Shown here: positions 39,201 through 49,811 of the stretch, piece after piece
Position numbering within the stretch: position 1 is the first letter of the stretch
Layout of the letters: each line of letters starts with the position of its first letter
Assembly: GCF_035083965.1 (NCBI RefSeq)
Contig: NC_089722.1
Location: 21,507,142-21,571,141 of the forward strand
Length of the DNA stretch: 64,000 nt
Source: Branchiostoma lanceolatum
Lineage: Eukaryota; Chordata; Leptocardii; Amphioxiformes; Branchiostomatidae
Reading direction: 5' to 3'
Notes under the pieces: generated by a model
Seen by the model: only the letters and a program-made list of their open reading frames with translations
The model's database searches: none
Told to the model about the DNA's origin: nothing
Translations under genes and position numbers: made by a program

Positions 39201-40606
39201 TGATATGCACACTGATACAAAAGATATTTGTGTTGAAATGACAGACAACAGATTCCACAAAAATATTCAAACAGTCGTGTTTAAATCATAACTTACAACA
39301 TAAATCAGCATCTTCTAACAATATGTGAAACCAAAAACCTTAAGTCCTCAACACTACCCACTACACGTAATAACTAGCAATAAAAGTATTGTGTTTCACA
39401 TTTTGGGTGCATTCGATAAAAAGCAGACATAAAACCATCTTTCAGCACTGCTGTACTTATCATGTTCCAACTTAGATGAAGTTAGCATACAGTCAAAAGA
39501 AACTGTCGTACTTCTCTATTAACCTTTAGCACTCTGAAGTAGCCTGTTTGGCGCCCAATTTCCTATTGGTAACAGAGTTTGGCAGCAGGGAGAAGGTTAA
39601 CAACCCCATTGCATCACAATGACACAACATTCCAACATACCCACCTCATCACATCTCCTGGTATTGTAATCACTAGTATTGCATCTGGACCGAGGACGCT
39701 TGTCAAAGGACCTGTCAAATGGCTTTGTCTTCTGTGTCTGAGGCCGTCTCCCTTGGCCGAGACCCCCAGGTCGCGTTCGGCCCCCATAGTTTGGTTCTCT
39801 CTTCCTGTCATACTTGGGGCCTGCATTTCCCCAGCCTCTGCCACTCTCTGAAATAGTAAGTACATTCAACATTGAACAATGTATTCATTTTTGCTGAGAT
39901 AAGCATGTTACAATTGCAGAATTCTAGACCTGTAGAAATGAGAAGTGTTGTTTTTTCATTGTTGTAGCACAAACTTAGAGTGACACTGGTAATGATTTAG
40001 CCTGGCGATGCAACAAAATAAATTAGAGCCACATGTCAAAGGGGGTGTGTCCCTTGCACCTGTTTCAGGTGTTGCGTCGGTCAAGTACACGTGAGTCCTT
40101 GTATATTGGGATCAAGTTTTATTCACACACCATTTTAAAGCATGCTGTCATAATTTATTTTTGTCCTTGGGTTGCGTCCCCACGAAATAATCACTCCAAC
40201 GAAACACTTGAAGTCACGAAAACATCCGGGTTGGCATGCAGTACTGTTTTCCAATCAACAGGTGCAGAACCGTACATGGAGTTATGTAAACGCAAATTAT
40301 TCAGATACTGATTGGGCCCACGTAATACACTTTTATAGACAGATCCTGAGTGGCCAACGCTTTAGAAATGTTTTAAAAGAAATGGGAAGAACTTGAAAGC
40401 ATTTTTTTTTTTCAAGTTCTTCCTTGATCACGACGTGACCTAAAATTATTTTCGTGTATCGTGTTGACCAATGTAGAACTCGGAGAAGCCCAAAACATAC
40501 CTTGTTTTGCACTCTTATTCCCATCCTGCGACTGCCCCTTGGTGGGTCCTGCAGACGGAGAACGACCAGAAGACTTTCTTTCCATTTGTTCCGGAGTATC
40601 TACCAT
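30212..40606 (-). CDS. RNF10: RING finger protein 10, complete, 18 coding exons
   Basis: E3 ubiquitin ligase family protein. Exons (minus): 40606-40501, 39847-39645, 38960-38746, 38559-38469, 38094-37910, 37462-37314, 35905-35790, 35280-35095, 34611-34260, 34132-34077, 33867-33790, 33479-33362, 33111-33007, 32640 to 32464 or 32494, 31680-31556, 31327-31261, 30924-30787, 30309-30212. Frame closes through all junctions to about 844-854 residues (vertebrate RNF10 is about 810). Diagnostic stretches: [15 protein letters not shown], the C3HC4 RING ([20 protein letters not shown] with CWPC and CPIC), [34 protein letters not shown], a basic Lys/Arg helix, [16 protein letters not shown], and the Lys-rich tail ending [11 protein letters not shown]. 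Exon 14 has two in-frame donors (after 32494 or 32464). Start chosen at the ATG in [11 protein letters not shown]; the open frame extends further up without an ATG. Confidence 0.95.
31067..31084. repeat. (CA)n microsatellite
   Basis: About nine CA units in an RNF10 intron. Confidence 0.9.
32150..32400 (+). mobile_element. Non-LTR retrotransposon 3' end with AAACC tail
   Basis: AT-rich body, a hairpin pairing GGGGGAAG (32281) with CTTCCCCC (32318), then AATAAACCAAACCAAACCAA tail. In an RNF10 intron. Confidence 0.65.
32743..32917 (+). mobile_element. MITE family 2, copy 1 (GTGACCAC)
   Basis: GCAGTCGGACCTGCACAAGTGACCAC to TTCTTGGGCAGTTTTAACT, colinear with 56632-56813. Shown here by shared AAGTGACCAC, TTTTGGTGGTCCCTTAGAT and GGTCTTCTTGGGCAGTTTT. 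Confidence 0.8.
33145..33290 (+). repeat. Interspersed repeat shared with 37725-37865
   Basis: Both contain GTACAATGAACCTG, ACTGT(A/G)CATAGCATTT, CCAGTGGAAGA and GAGATCACTTTA in order and on the same strand; each sits in an RNF10 intron. Confidence 0.75.
34710..35035 (+). mobile_element. tRNA-derived SINE
   Basis: A-box-like TGGTCTTGTGATTAGG and a strong B box GGTTCGAATCC at 34767-34777, spaced as in a tRNA gene, followed by a 250-bp body. The rest of a tRNA cloverleaf is not present. Confidence 0.7.
35325..35679. mobile_element. MITE family 1, rearranged copy with internal duplication
   Basis: Inverted ends TACTGTAATT and AATTACAGTA. Inside, a 123-bp unit beginning AAATAATTACAACAGG occurs at 35451 and again at 35574 with almost no differences, so the duplication is recent. 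Lies in an RNF10 intron. Confidence 0.75.
36179..37231. mobile_element. 1.05-kb non-autonomous DNA transposon with 24-bp perfect TIRs
   Basis: Left CTGTAAGTCTACTTAGATCC (from 36181) and right GGATCTAAGTAGACTTACAG (to 37229) are exact inverses and extend through CGCGG. Both are flanked by TA, consistent with a TA target duplication. The interior is CpG-rich with no credible protein. Lies in the RNF10 intron between exons 6 and 7. Confidence 0.85.
37725..37865 (+). repeat. Interspersed repeat, second copy of the 33.1-kb repeat
   Basis: Colinear with 33145-33290. It ends next to RNF10 exon 5. Confidence 0.75.
38163..38353. mobile_element. 190-bp MITE with about 55-bp imperfect TIRs
   Basis: ATAAGCACTTTCACACATT and GTATGCATGTGCA at the left match, inverted, TGCACATGCATAC and AATGTGTGAAAGCGCTTAT at the right. 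The loop-proximal arms GGCCCCTGG/CAGGGGCC also pair. In RNF10 intron 4. Confidence 0.85.
39519..39601. mobile_element. TTAA-ended MITE, copy 3
   Basis: TTAACCTTTAGCACTCTGAA ... GGCAGCAGGGAGAAGGTTAA; the reverse complement matches 28534-28616 over its length, with AATTTCCTATTGGT against ACTAATAGGGAATT. In RNF10 intron 2. Confidence 0.7.
40384..40423. repeat. Perfect 13-bp hairpin in RNF10 intron 1
   Basis: GGAAGAACTTGAA and TTCAAGTTCTTCC flank a T-rich loop. Confidence 0.8.
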
Positions 40607-41983
40607 GGACAACGGACGACTCGGGCAAAAACGCCGCTCCAAATGTTGGAGAGACTCGACCAGCACTCGACTTCATCTTCTACAGCTTCATCTTGACGCA
40701 ACCCAGATACCCAAAAGAAAACAACTTCTCTCCAATACAGAAGAGCAGTTGAATAATAAAATTCAACGGGGTAGGAAGACAAAGGATACGTAGAAGTAAC
40801 TGGGGGTGAATTGTCCCCCAATTACGCGCTTATTACCCCAGAATTTGGGGCAAAACACGGAGGAAAAATCACAACTCTCCCTCCAAGATGGCGCTTCCCT
40901 GCCGGTATGTGCGTGTCCCGGATGTCTCGCGAGTTATCGTCAAATGCGTCTGCAGTTCTCGCGAGATACAATACTGCATTCTGATTGGCTGAGCTGATTG
41001 GCTATCAACTGAGCGCAGAATTTCAAAGTTTGTTGATGCTGCTCCTGTGTAAATCTGCAAGGTCAGTTCCGCCAGATTTCGACGAATTTGTGGGTAATGT
41101 TGCAATCTATGCAAGCACCAAAGAGATCTTAAGGATTTTAAAGTCATAGAGTCGCTGCGTATACCGGTTAGATACTCAGATTTTATTTTAGAAAGTTAAA
41201 AAATAGCTTGGATTTCATAGCTTGACTTTATCGTTTTATGCACACAGTAGTTTACCATGCATGCCTTGATGGAACAAATATTTTGTTCTTTAATACCTTC
41301 CTTTGTCTTACAGCATAAACAGACGGATCATTACAAAATGATACATACGGTGTACAGAGAATGGTCTTGTATGATTAGTTATCAGAGTGGTAATCTCTTA
41401 GTCTTAGTCTTAAGAATACTGGACAAAACCCACTATGGGCCATCATCGTCGTGCACGGCTAAGTGCGGCCGGTGGTGGAGTGCTCAAAACAAAACTGTAC
41501 ATAGAAAGTGAAAAACATCTAGACTAATGTGCAAAAAAGTAATATAAAATGCAGCAGTATCAAATAAATTATTTTTGCACACATCTCATAGGATTTATAC
41601 TTTTATGTTATAGGAGGGTCTGCATGTCTTTTTCAGACTGTGCTACATTCAGAAGCTAGCCTTGAATCCAAACCTGCTGGATACCCGGATACCATCTTCA
41701 GCTCCGAGTCTCCTCTCCGCAAATAGGAGAGGAGATTCGGGAGCTGTAAAAACTAATAGGTTTGGATTCAAGGCTATTCAGAAGCAAGCTATTATGATTC
41801 ACCATAATTTGAATGATTGATTGTAGCTGGCACAATGTGCTACAGATTACAATGTTGAGTATTGTCAGTAAATCATTTGTGAAGCATAATTGGTCGCTTC
41901 AATTCTACGTAGCACACATATTTGTTATCCTGGATGCGTACGGTACATGACAAATTATCCTTATATACTGTATCAGGTTTCAG
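40607..41983. promoter_or_regulatory. Divergent promoter region between RNF10 and the proline-rich gene
   Basis: The start codons of the two genes lie 1.4 kb apart and point away from each other. The CpG-containing core (about 40850-41050) has two TCTCGCGAG(A) palindromes at 40925 and 40957, a YY1-like CCAAGATGGCG at about 40884, and two inverted CCAAT boxes (ATTGGCT) near 40982-41005. This is a housekeeping TATA-less promoter composition. The distal part (41657-41776) is a palindromic mobile element described separately. Confidence 0.65.
41657..41776. mobile_element. 120-bp palindromic MITE with perfect 9-bp target duplication
   Basis: TIR TAGCCTTGAATCCAAACC against GGTTTGGATTCAAGGCTA, with a second inverted block AGCTCC...GGGAGCT and CTCCTCTCC...GGAGAGGAG inside. 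TTCAGAAGC is present on both sides (41648-41656 and 41777-41785). Confidence 0.9.
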
Positions 41984-41984
41984 A

Positions 41985-44690
41985 ATGGAGGTTCTGGGTG
42001 AGTTTGACCCAGCCCTGCCCATGGGTGCACACTACTGCAGTAACCAGCTCACCGCGGAGGAGTACGAACAGCAGGGGTCAGAGGCCACCAGACAGGCACT
42101 GCTGGTAAAACCCTTTTTATTCTGATTGACCACACAACATGCCTCTTTCACACCTAAACAACGTTTCATGCATGATTCAAGTCATAAAAGATTAAAAGAC
42201 AACGTAATCCTTCCCTTGAGTGTAGAGAGTCACTTGCAAGCAAATAGGTATGTATTTTCAAGTTGCATACAGTAATTCTTGTTTCTTTTTCTGTAACTTT
42301 ATGTTAACTGTTTTCACGGTCACCGAGGAGATTAAATTTAACAGGGCTCCGTCCTCCAATTTATTGTAATTTTCTGTCATGTAACTCATGTTCATCAGCA
42401 CTCCCTATGGTCCATTGCAGGAACTGCAGGAGGCAATGAAGCAGAATCCTGAGCTGTACAGACAGGTTCTGGGAAAGAAGAGAATAGATGAGGGAAATGT
42501 CTTCTCAAAACTCAAGGTTAGTAAGCTCTGTGTGTTTATTTTCATCACTATTTGTACTACATAACACGTGTATTTCTTTAGTTATGCACAGCGATGAATG
42601 TAATTAATAAGTATTACGGATGATAAAGAATTGGCTAATTCTTGTGTTTTCCCTACTTCGAACAGGGAAAGTTGATGACTGCTGTGAAGGGTGATGAATA
42701 TGGGAAGGAGAAAGTGACGGAGTTGGAAACTCATGTGAAGATGGCTGAGCTGCATGAGGAGATGTTCAAAGTGTTTGAATATGCACAAGGTATGTTCAAC
42801 GCAGATCGCAGATATATCCTTGGTACAATAGTTAACAATTACCATATTAACAAAGTTTTTTTTTACACAACTTCAACAACCAAAGAGTTAATGTCTTACC
42901 GGCGTTTTGGTGACCACCGGTCTAACAGCTGACCATAGCCAGGTGTTGCTGCTGCAGTATACAAAATGCCAGTATTGCCCTGAGGAAGGTGGCAGACAAT
43001 CACTGAAATGTCACCTAGTTATTTAAGTTAAAACTTTCAGGTTGTGTCAAAAAAACTTTCCTATTTTTACCAACCTGATGAAACTGTTCAAGGGCATATC
43101 ATGAAATGTAATGTAACACAAGACCAATAGGCAGTAAGCAAAGTGAATTTTGAAGTCATTAACTGTAATGAGAACTTGATTATGTTGTGAATGTGATGAA
43201 ATAATGCTGTATTGTTGGGTTCAAAACATATGTTACGGAAATTTCATAGGGAGGAAAATTTTTATCCAACTTTTGAAAGATCACTTGTGTTCTTCTTCAG
43301 AGGAAAGGACCATGACTAGAAAGTCCAAGAGACTGGCGGAAAAAAGAGCGAAGAAAGAGGCGCAGCCTGCCACCCCGGATAAGTGTTCCTCTGGGGAGGG
43401 GGATACCTACACCACACCACCCCAGTTTGTCCCCCCACCCCCTCCACCATACCCCCCTCCTGTGGCTACACCCATGGCACTCAGGGAGAGAACCAACATG
43501 CAGTCAACTCCTGCACCTAGGCCTGCTGCACAGAAAAAGACATCTGACAAGAATGGGTATGTACATTTTATGATTTAATCATAGGTTAGCTATGTGTACT
43601 AGCTACATACAGTACAAATAATACAATAGCACAGTGTCTTAACTTTTAGATTTGCTAAACGCTTCATGCTTCCCATCCATTCCTCTTCTTTGGTCATCCT
43701 CAATTGAGGTGAAGCATAATGCAAGAAGTGCAATTCGGCTTCGCTATGGCTCGCATTTTTAGCCAAGCACACTATGTCACCACTAAACTTCTTGATTACT
43801 GTGATGCCTAAAGCTCATCACCTTTTGAAATAACAAATGCAATCCTTTACAACATGTCTGAGCTGGAGCTGACCCTGGGATCAAACCCCCGCCTACGGAT
43901 CCACGAATGGCAAAACAGAGTACTGGTCTCCAGCTTAACCCACTCTTGCTATTGTCCAGGCTTATGCATGGCTCCACCACCTCCATCAACAGTGTCCACT
44001 CCGAACTGCTTGCCTCCAACCAGATGCTTCGGCTGAGACCAACAAGGGTTAAACGGTATGTAGTTGTTTCTCAGTTGACATAACAAAATACTAGTATTGG
44101 GGGCCTTGGGGCTAATTGGGGTATCAATGATCAACCATTTTAACACCACCACAGCTGCAATATGACCTTTGGGCAGATTTTTATGCCTTTCAGTCCAAGC
44201 AGTTTTACACATTTGGTATCCTTTTTCCCTTTTTCTAATTAGCACGAATCACAAAGTTGTTTGCCGAAACTTGCTCGTTGGTAAGCAAACAAAATCTAAT
44301 ATGGCTGGCAAATAAGGTGCTTAGTTGGGATAGAATTCTAACCATTCCAGAAAAATGCAGCAAATATTCACTGGTTTCTATATGCTTGTTTTGGTGTAGG
44401 GATGATACCATTTGTTTCTCTGAATCTCAGATTTCAATGCAATGTTGCTGCACTTCTCCCCCAGATCTCCAGGTGGCACCCCATACTACCGCCCCAGACA
44501 CGCCCGCCAAAAGCTGAAGGCTGTGGAGATGTCGTATGACAGCATCGGCAGCTTCAACCTCAGCAGCCCCTTCAGCCTCTTCAACTGCTCCCTGCTGCAG
44601 AAATTCCGCAATGCCCGCAGTCCAGCCAGTCCTGCAGACAACCAGCAGACTGCAGAATCCCCACACAGCCCTGCTAACTTCTCTCCCTGA
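41985..44690 (+). CDS. Proline-rich protein of 273 residues, family uncertain (weak PRR11/MTFR-like motif)
   Basis: Five coding exons: 41985-42104, 42421-42516, 42666-42789, 43301-43556, 44465-44690; all junctions are GT-AG and the frame closes at 274 codons including stop. The start is the ATG directly after the acceptor TTTCAG, so an untranslated first exon near 41.1 kb is expected. N-terminal half: acidic helical region (AEEYEQQGSEATRQALLELQ; GKLMTAVKGDEYGKEKVTEL). Middle: a basic segment (TRKSKRLAEKRAKKEA) resembling a nuclear localisation signal, then a polyproline stretch (PQFVPPPPPPYPPP). C-terminus: SPGGTPYYRPRH and a Ser/Phe-rich end (SPFSLFNCSLLQKFRNARSP). SPGGTP following polyproline recalls PRR11 and MTFR proteins, but the resemblance is short and I do not assign a function. 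Confidence 0.8.
43665..44030 (-). mobile_element. tRNA-derived SINE, reverse orientation
   Basis: Contains GGGATCAAACCCC, the complement of a B box, and the 3' segment (CATCCTCAATTGAGGTGAAGC, GGCTTCGCTATGGCTC) that matches the reverse complement of 52850-52950. Confidence 0.7.
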
Positions 44691-45900
44691 ACCTTAAAGT
44701 GGACGGTTATGATCTCCATGTAGATCTATCGGTGGCAAAGACCGTATCCAACTGGCAAAAGGGGTTTTCTGCCGCCGAGGTAATCTTTGGTGCCCCGTAG
44801 GAGTTGAATTGGGCACGACGAGGCCCACAACAACTACCGCGTAAAACAACCACCTGGTGCAAATGATTACCCAGGCGGCATAAAGCTCCATCTGTCCCGA
44901 ACAAACCTTGGCTTAGCGACGATAGACTGGATTAAAGGTTAGATTTTGTTCATTCTAATAACATCTCACTCACGTTAACCTTGACATCATTCCAAAAAGA
45001 CGTCATGTAATGTTTTCACTGTAAATATAAGCAATCTTTAGCCAAGAGGTATAGAGGGAAAAGATGATAAGAAGATTATATATTTTTCAACTAAATTTTA
45101 GAAGAAACAACAAGTTCTGATCATGTCAAAAGTGGAAAAATAGTGCTAAAAGTGGAGATAGAATTTATGTTAAGGTTAGTTGCAGGTAGATGCATTTCTG
45201 TCTCATTGTTAGCCAAAAGTATTGTTTAAAAAATCTACCACTGGCAGTAATGGTTTTCACTAATGTTTTACCCTTGATGCTATGATTTTCCTCAAGTAAT
45301 ACTTGCACATAAGATTGGTTATTAGTTTAACTGTTAAAAGTTACATGTCTTCTATAATATTGTATCTCATAGATCCGAATACCATACACATGTGACATGA
45401 TACCAAAGAAACTGTAGCAATATAGCCCTCTACCATGTATGTAAAACAATATGAAAAAAAAAATAACGCTGTAACCTCAACATTATAGTACTTTTTATTT
45501 TAGGTATCGGTAGATCACCTATTTTGCCATGTTTCCTTAAATGAAGCAATAATAGTTTTTGTAGCATTTTACCAAAAAGTAAGCATTATATCTTAACATT
45601 TCCATCTATTTAACAAGCAGAATAGATCCATGTTCATGTATGAAACTCTATGAAGTTCATCTTTAAGTACATAAACTTACACTTTAAAAAGAGCTTGCAT
45701 ATACAAATGTAGTTGTGAATAATTCTAATTATTTTTAACTGTTCATTCGGCCTTTTCTTTAATCTACACTTTAGAACAGTTAAATTAAATTCTTACACAC
45801 ATTTTTAAAACATAACCATAATCAATTGATATGTCTTGCTTTTCTTAACAGTTACCAAAAATTCATTTTTCCTGGAATAAATCACCTGCAATGATAAAGA
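44691..45900 (+). other. 3' UTR of the proline-rich gene
   Basis: AT-rich sequence without coding signal follows the stop. The first good AATAAA (45876-45881) lies about 1.2 kb downstream. The convergent HVCN1 gene ends at 47409, leaving 1.5 kb between the two ends. Confidence 0.45.
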
Positions 45901-46769
45901 ACCCTAGCATATTTTGGTAAAACATGAAAATGGATTACATTCTTGGATAAGTGATACAGATATCTTGACTAAAACAATGCTTTTCGTCAGGACTTTGCAC
46001 AAACTAAAAATCATCCATATGATTGTCTACTAGGTTGTCTATATTTGTTCCTAATGGCCCAAGTTCTTGAACATCAAAACAATTTACCATCACTGTTCAA
46101 TGTAAGTTTAAACTCTCAAAGTATCAAAATCTGTCTTCTATACTATCGCCACATTTAAGTACATGTAGATGACAGAACTGTATCCAATACAAAATTTTAT
46201 TCACTATACCCTACACACTAATCATCAGTTTGATCAATAAATGGCTCCGAGTTTGAAAAAGGAGGTCAAAGCTTCGAACAATGTTCTAAAAATGTTCTAA
46301 AATGTATGAAACCCTAAATTTGAATGGCTGAAAATCATTCACATTACTACCCGAATGTATTTCTAACATTTACTTTTGGCATTCCACATTATCGTATACT
46401 GCTATAACTATAAGGCATGTACATGGGGGCACCTATAGAGACTAGGGCACTTGATACCAAAGTTCCTAAGGCTGTTTCAAAACAATTCTTCACAGCTGTA
46501 ATGTTACAGGAAAAAGGTAATTTCATCGGTCATAGAGCATTGTTTTTGAGTAGTAACAACACCAAGACCTCTGTAGAATACAACATTCCGGGAGAAAAAT
46601 TGTACTTTTGGCACAAACTGTAACCTAGATTGTAACCTTCCTTTCCATGCTTTAGAGTTTGTCCTGTTCATGGCAAGTACATTATGTTTAGATTTGTACA
46701 AAAACATTTCACAGTGTCCTGTCCATAAGGACTTTAACTTTGCTTAAAAGTACAAATGTATTAGTAAGG

Positions 46770-46844
46770 TAGGCTGAGTGTCATCCTGTTTCAGTTCCAG
46801 GGGAAGGTAGAGCCTGGAACTGAAACATGATGACACTCAGGCTA
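46770..46844. mobile_element. 75-bp palindromic MITE with perfect 9-bp target duplication
   Basis: TAGGCTGAGTGTCATC against GATGACACTCAGGCTA, with further pairing TTTCAGTTCCA/TGGAACTGAAA. TTAGTAAGG on both sides (46761-46769 and 46845-46853). Same terminal TAG(C/G)CT as 41657-41776. Confidence 0.9.
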
Positions 46845-47408
46845 TTAGTAAGGCACCAGTGTAGCATGATATTCTGGGCAGCCCTGGTTTCAGTATAAAA
46901 TAATTCATTGTTGTATCAATTCTGGCTATCAGGTAGATTGTGTAAAGCACAGCTCTCATGATCAAGACACAGACTTTTGAAATATTCCTAACTTAGATCA
47001 AAAATTTTTCAAAATCAGCCAGTAGACAGTCTATCTAGAAATCCAAGTGTATAATGTAGGTGTTGATGCTAAAACTTGTTTACATCATCAGAAATGTTGC
47101 ATGTCCTTGCATTGCTTAGCTTATGTAATGCTAATAAGTATTTCCCCTATATGTTAGGCAAGAGGGTTGAAGGCACTTGGCCTCGCTGACATGAAGCTTT
47201 GAAACATAGTCACAGAAATAGAGACATCTCTCAATACAACTTTAAGGCATTTTCCTTCCACAAAATGCATGAAAACCTTAACAAATATGATTTTCAAGAC
47301 TTGTTCAATAGCTCGGTAAGAGGCACCTTTGAAAGCTTGTTCTGACAGATCTTTCTGAAGACAGAAAGAAGTTACAAATTTTCCAACTTCAATTTTGACC
47401 TTGAGGCC

Positions 47409-49811
47409 TCAGGCCTGAGTGTCCTCCTGCCCAGAGAAGGCGCTAAAGGTCGCGGGAGTGGCGTAGACGGTTGTCGGCGTGATTTCGGCCTCCACCTTCA
47501 CCTGTGAGCTGGACACTTCGGGCGTGCGAGGGATGGATTCCACGCTGATGCCGTTTTGACGGAGGGTTTCTCTCAACAGGTCAATTTCCTGTAAGTATCA
47601 ATGTCAACACGGTCAATGCACAGGACAATGACAATGCTTACATTCCAAATGAAACTGTGACTGCTGAACAAAGGATGATGGGCCATAATTGGACAAATCA
47701 CTCAACAAATTTCATAGATAAATTCTAATTTAAAGAAATTCTTTCATGTTTTGTAGTTTCGAATTATACTTAAACATTGCGCATCATGTTCAAATTAAGG
47801 ACCACACAAATCCAATTTTGGTCACTCAGCAGTTGCTTAGTAATCTTCCTCTAGTGAAAAGGGGGCCTCGCAATTAAACTGATATTAGAAAAACAATTAG
47901 ATTAGATTGATCTTGTCTCTGTCACCAGTACAAAGGAAGCATATTTTTCAGCCCTCCTGGTCAATATTTCCTGCATAATCCGTGCAGCATCTGTAGTCTA
48001 AGAGGACAGGTTACTGCAGTGGGTACGTGTACCTTCTCCAGATCAAGTGCATGTGCGTTCATCTTGTTCAGTTCCTGCTGCACTTCCTGTCGAGCCTGCT
48101 TCTGGGCATTGATCTTCTTCTCAGCCGTGTGCTGCACCGACATCAGGATGCCTTTTGTCATGAAATTTAAAAGCTGCAAAGTTACATTCTTTTTCCCAGG
48201 AAAAACAAATTTTTGCTCCAAATAAATTTTTGCTCCTTTAGGACCATGAGAGGCGATTAAAGTTTATAACTAATAATAAGTTTATTGCAAATTCGTGCCT
48301 GTAGGCTAATTGCAAGTTGACAACAATTAATGAGGATGCACAAACACAAAGTAAAACATAAGGTGTGATACAAACCACAAAGATTAAACTATGTTGCTAG
48401 TCTACAACAAAAAGTTTCTATAGCTACGATACTAATGCAGGGTTTGACTTCTTCATTGAAAGCAGTGGAAAATAAAATGTCCAACGTTTTCAATGATTAT
48501 TGGGTTGGATGATTTCAGAAGGAATATGACTCATGAGTTTCTGTGAATTTCTTAATCTAGAAAAGCTAAAACAATAGAAAACATTATGCAGTGAACGTTT
48601 GATTCAGAACAAGCAATGCTTTACAACTTGACATATCCACCAAAATTAAGTGTCCACCTGACTCAATACAAGTTGTTACAACAACAATAGAGTACTCCAC
48701 TCACCGTTGATTATTCTGGTGACTCGCCAAAGACGTAGAACAACCAATAGGCCAAGTCCGTCAAAGGCATCTTCGTGGTTAGCGTACGCAACGTCAAAGC
48801 AGAAGGACACGATGACAACAATAGCATCAAACAGCTCCATCTTGTGTTTGAGGTAATCCTTTTGGTAAGCGTAGATCTTAAACATGATCTCAATAACGAA
48901 GATGGTGAGGATGGCGATACTCATATAATGGAGGATCTCCGGAGCAGGGTGGTCACATTCCGCTTCCTTCTCTGCTTCTTCTGCAGGAGTCATGGCTGAA
49001 AAACATAAAAAAGACATCCAGGCACTTAGAATGAACACAGTCCTGAGAAACTGAGCAAAACTGAGGAGATACAAATTTGAAAAAGCTTACTTCCTGGGGG
49101 AAAGTAAAACTCACACTACGGTATACATTGTATATTCTTTGGATATCTGACGAACAAAAATTTGAATGTCAGGGTTGCATGTAGATAAAGAGACAATTAG
49201 AATTTAATCTGAATCAATAAATGAAAATGTTAATGAAGGATAGCCATATATGATATGATAAAGATGTGATAAGATACACAATTGAAAACTTTTCCAGTCA
49301 CTCACTGACATAAGATACTGTCTAAAACTGTCTGATGGTTAACAAAACTTCTCTTAATCAATCAAGTCATTTGGGAGAATCCATTTGATACAATGTACAA
49401 TCTTGATACCTTTTGTAGCAGCTGGACCCGCCAAGATCACTCTTTGTCTTTTCTCAAACCCTGATAAACTACTTTATACCCAACAAAATAAGTCTAGCTA
49501 ACTATAACTGGTGGATGGAACTCACTGGCAGTTACTCCCATATTCTGACATTCTGCCTTCACTGCCTCCTCGCATAGCTTTATCCCACCGAGGTCGATCA
49601 GCAGCTCAAACACGACCAGGATACAGTCCACGATCACGAGGATCACCACAGCAACCTGGAACTCCGTGGAGTGGAGCACGTGCAAGAGTTTCTCGCGGAA
49701 GGTTTTCGGTTCCGCGTTAGCTGATGAGCTGGTGTCTGACGATGTTACGACACTGCTGGTGTCATCGTTTTGGAACATCTGGAACTTGAAGGCATTCTTC
49801 AACTTGTCCAT
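47409..49811 (-). CDS. HVCN1: Voltage-gated proton channel Hv1, complete, four coding exons
   Basis: Membrane voltage-sensor protein that conducts H+ without a separate pore. Exons (minus): 49811-49526, 48995-48705, 48151-48033, 47588-47409; frame closes at 291 residues. Residues 1-45: cytosolic Ser/Thr-rich N-terminus. S1 (FQVAVVILVIVDCILVVFEL) carries the Asp of the selectivity filter. S2 (HYMSIAILTIFVIEIMFKIY) has the conserved acidic charge-transfer residue. S3 (ELFDAIVVIVSFCFDVAYA) and S4 (LLVVLRLWRVTRIINGIL) with three Arg at every third position follow. The C-terminal segment (NAQKQARQEVQQELNKMNAH to LLRETLRQNGISVES) is the dimerising coiled coil. A 35-residue tail rich in Thr/Pro/Ser, longer than in vertebrate Hv1, ends at EDTQA. 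The exon break splits S4 from the coiled coil at N-G. Confidence 0.96.

Noticed and set aside
40604-40666. Upstream extension of RNF10 (LVESLQHLERRF)
   Set aside because: In frame but lacks an ATG; the first in-frame ATG with good context is at 40606.
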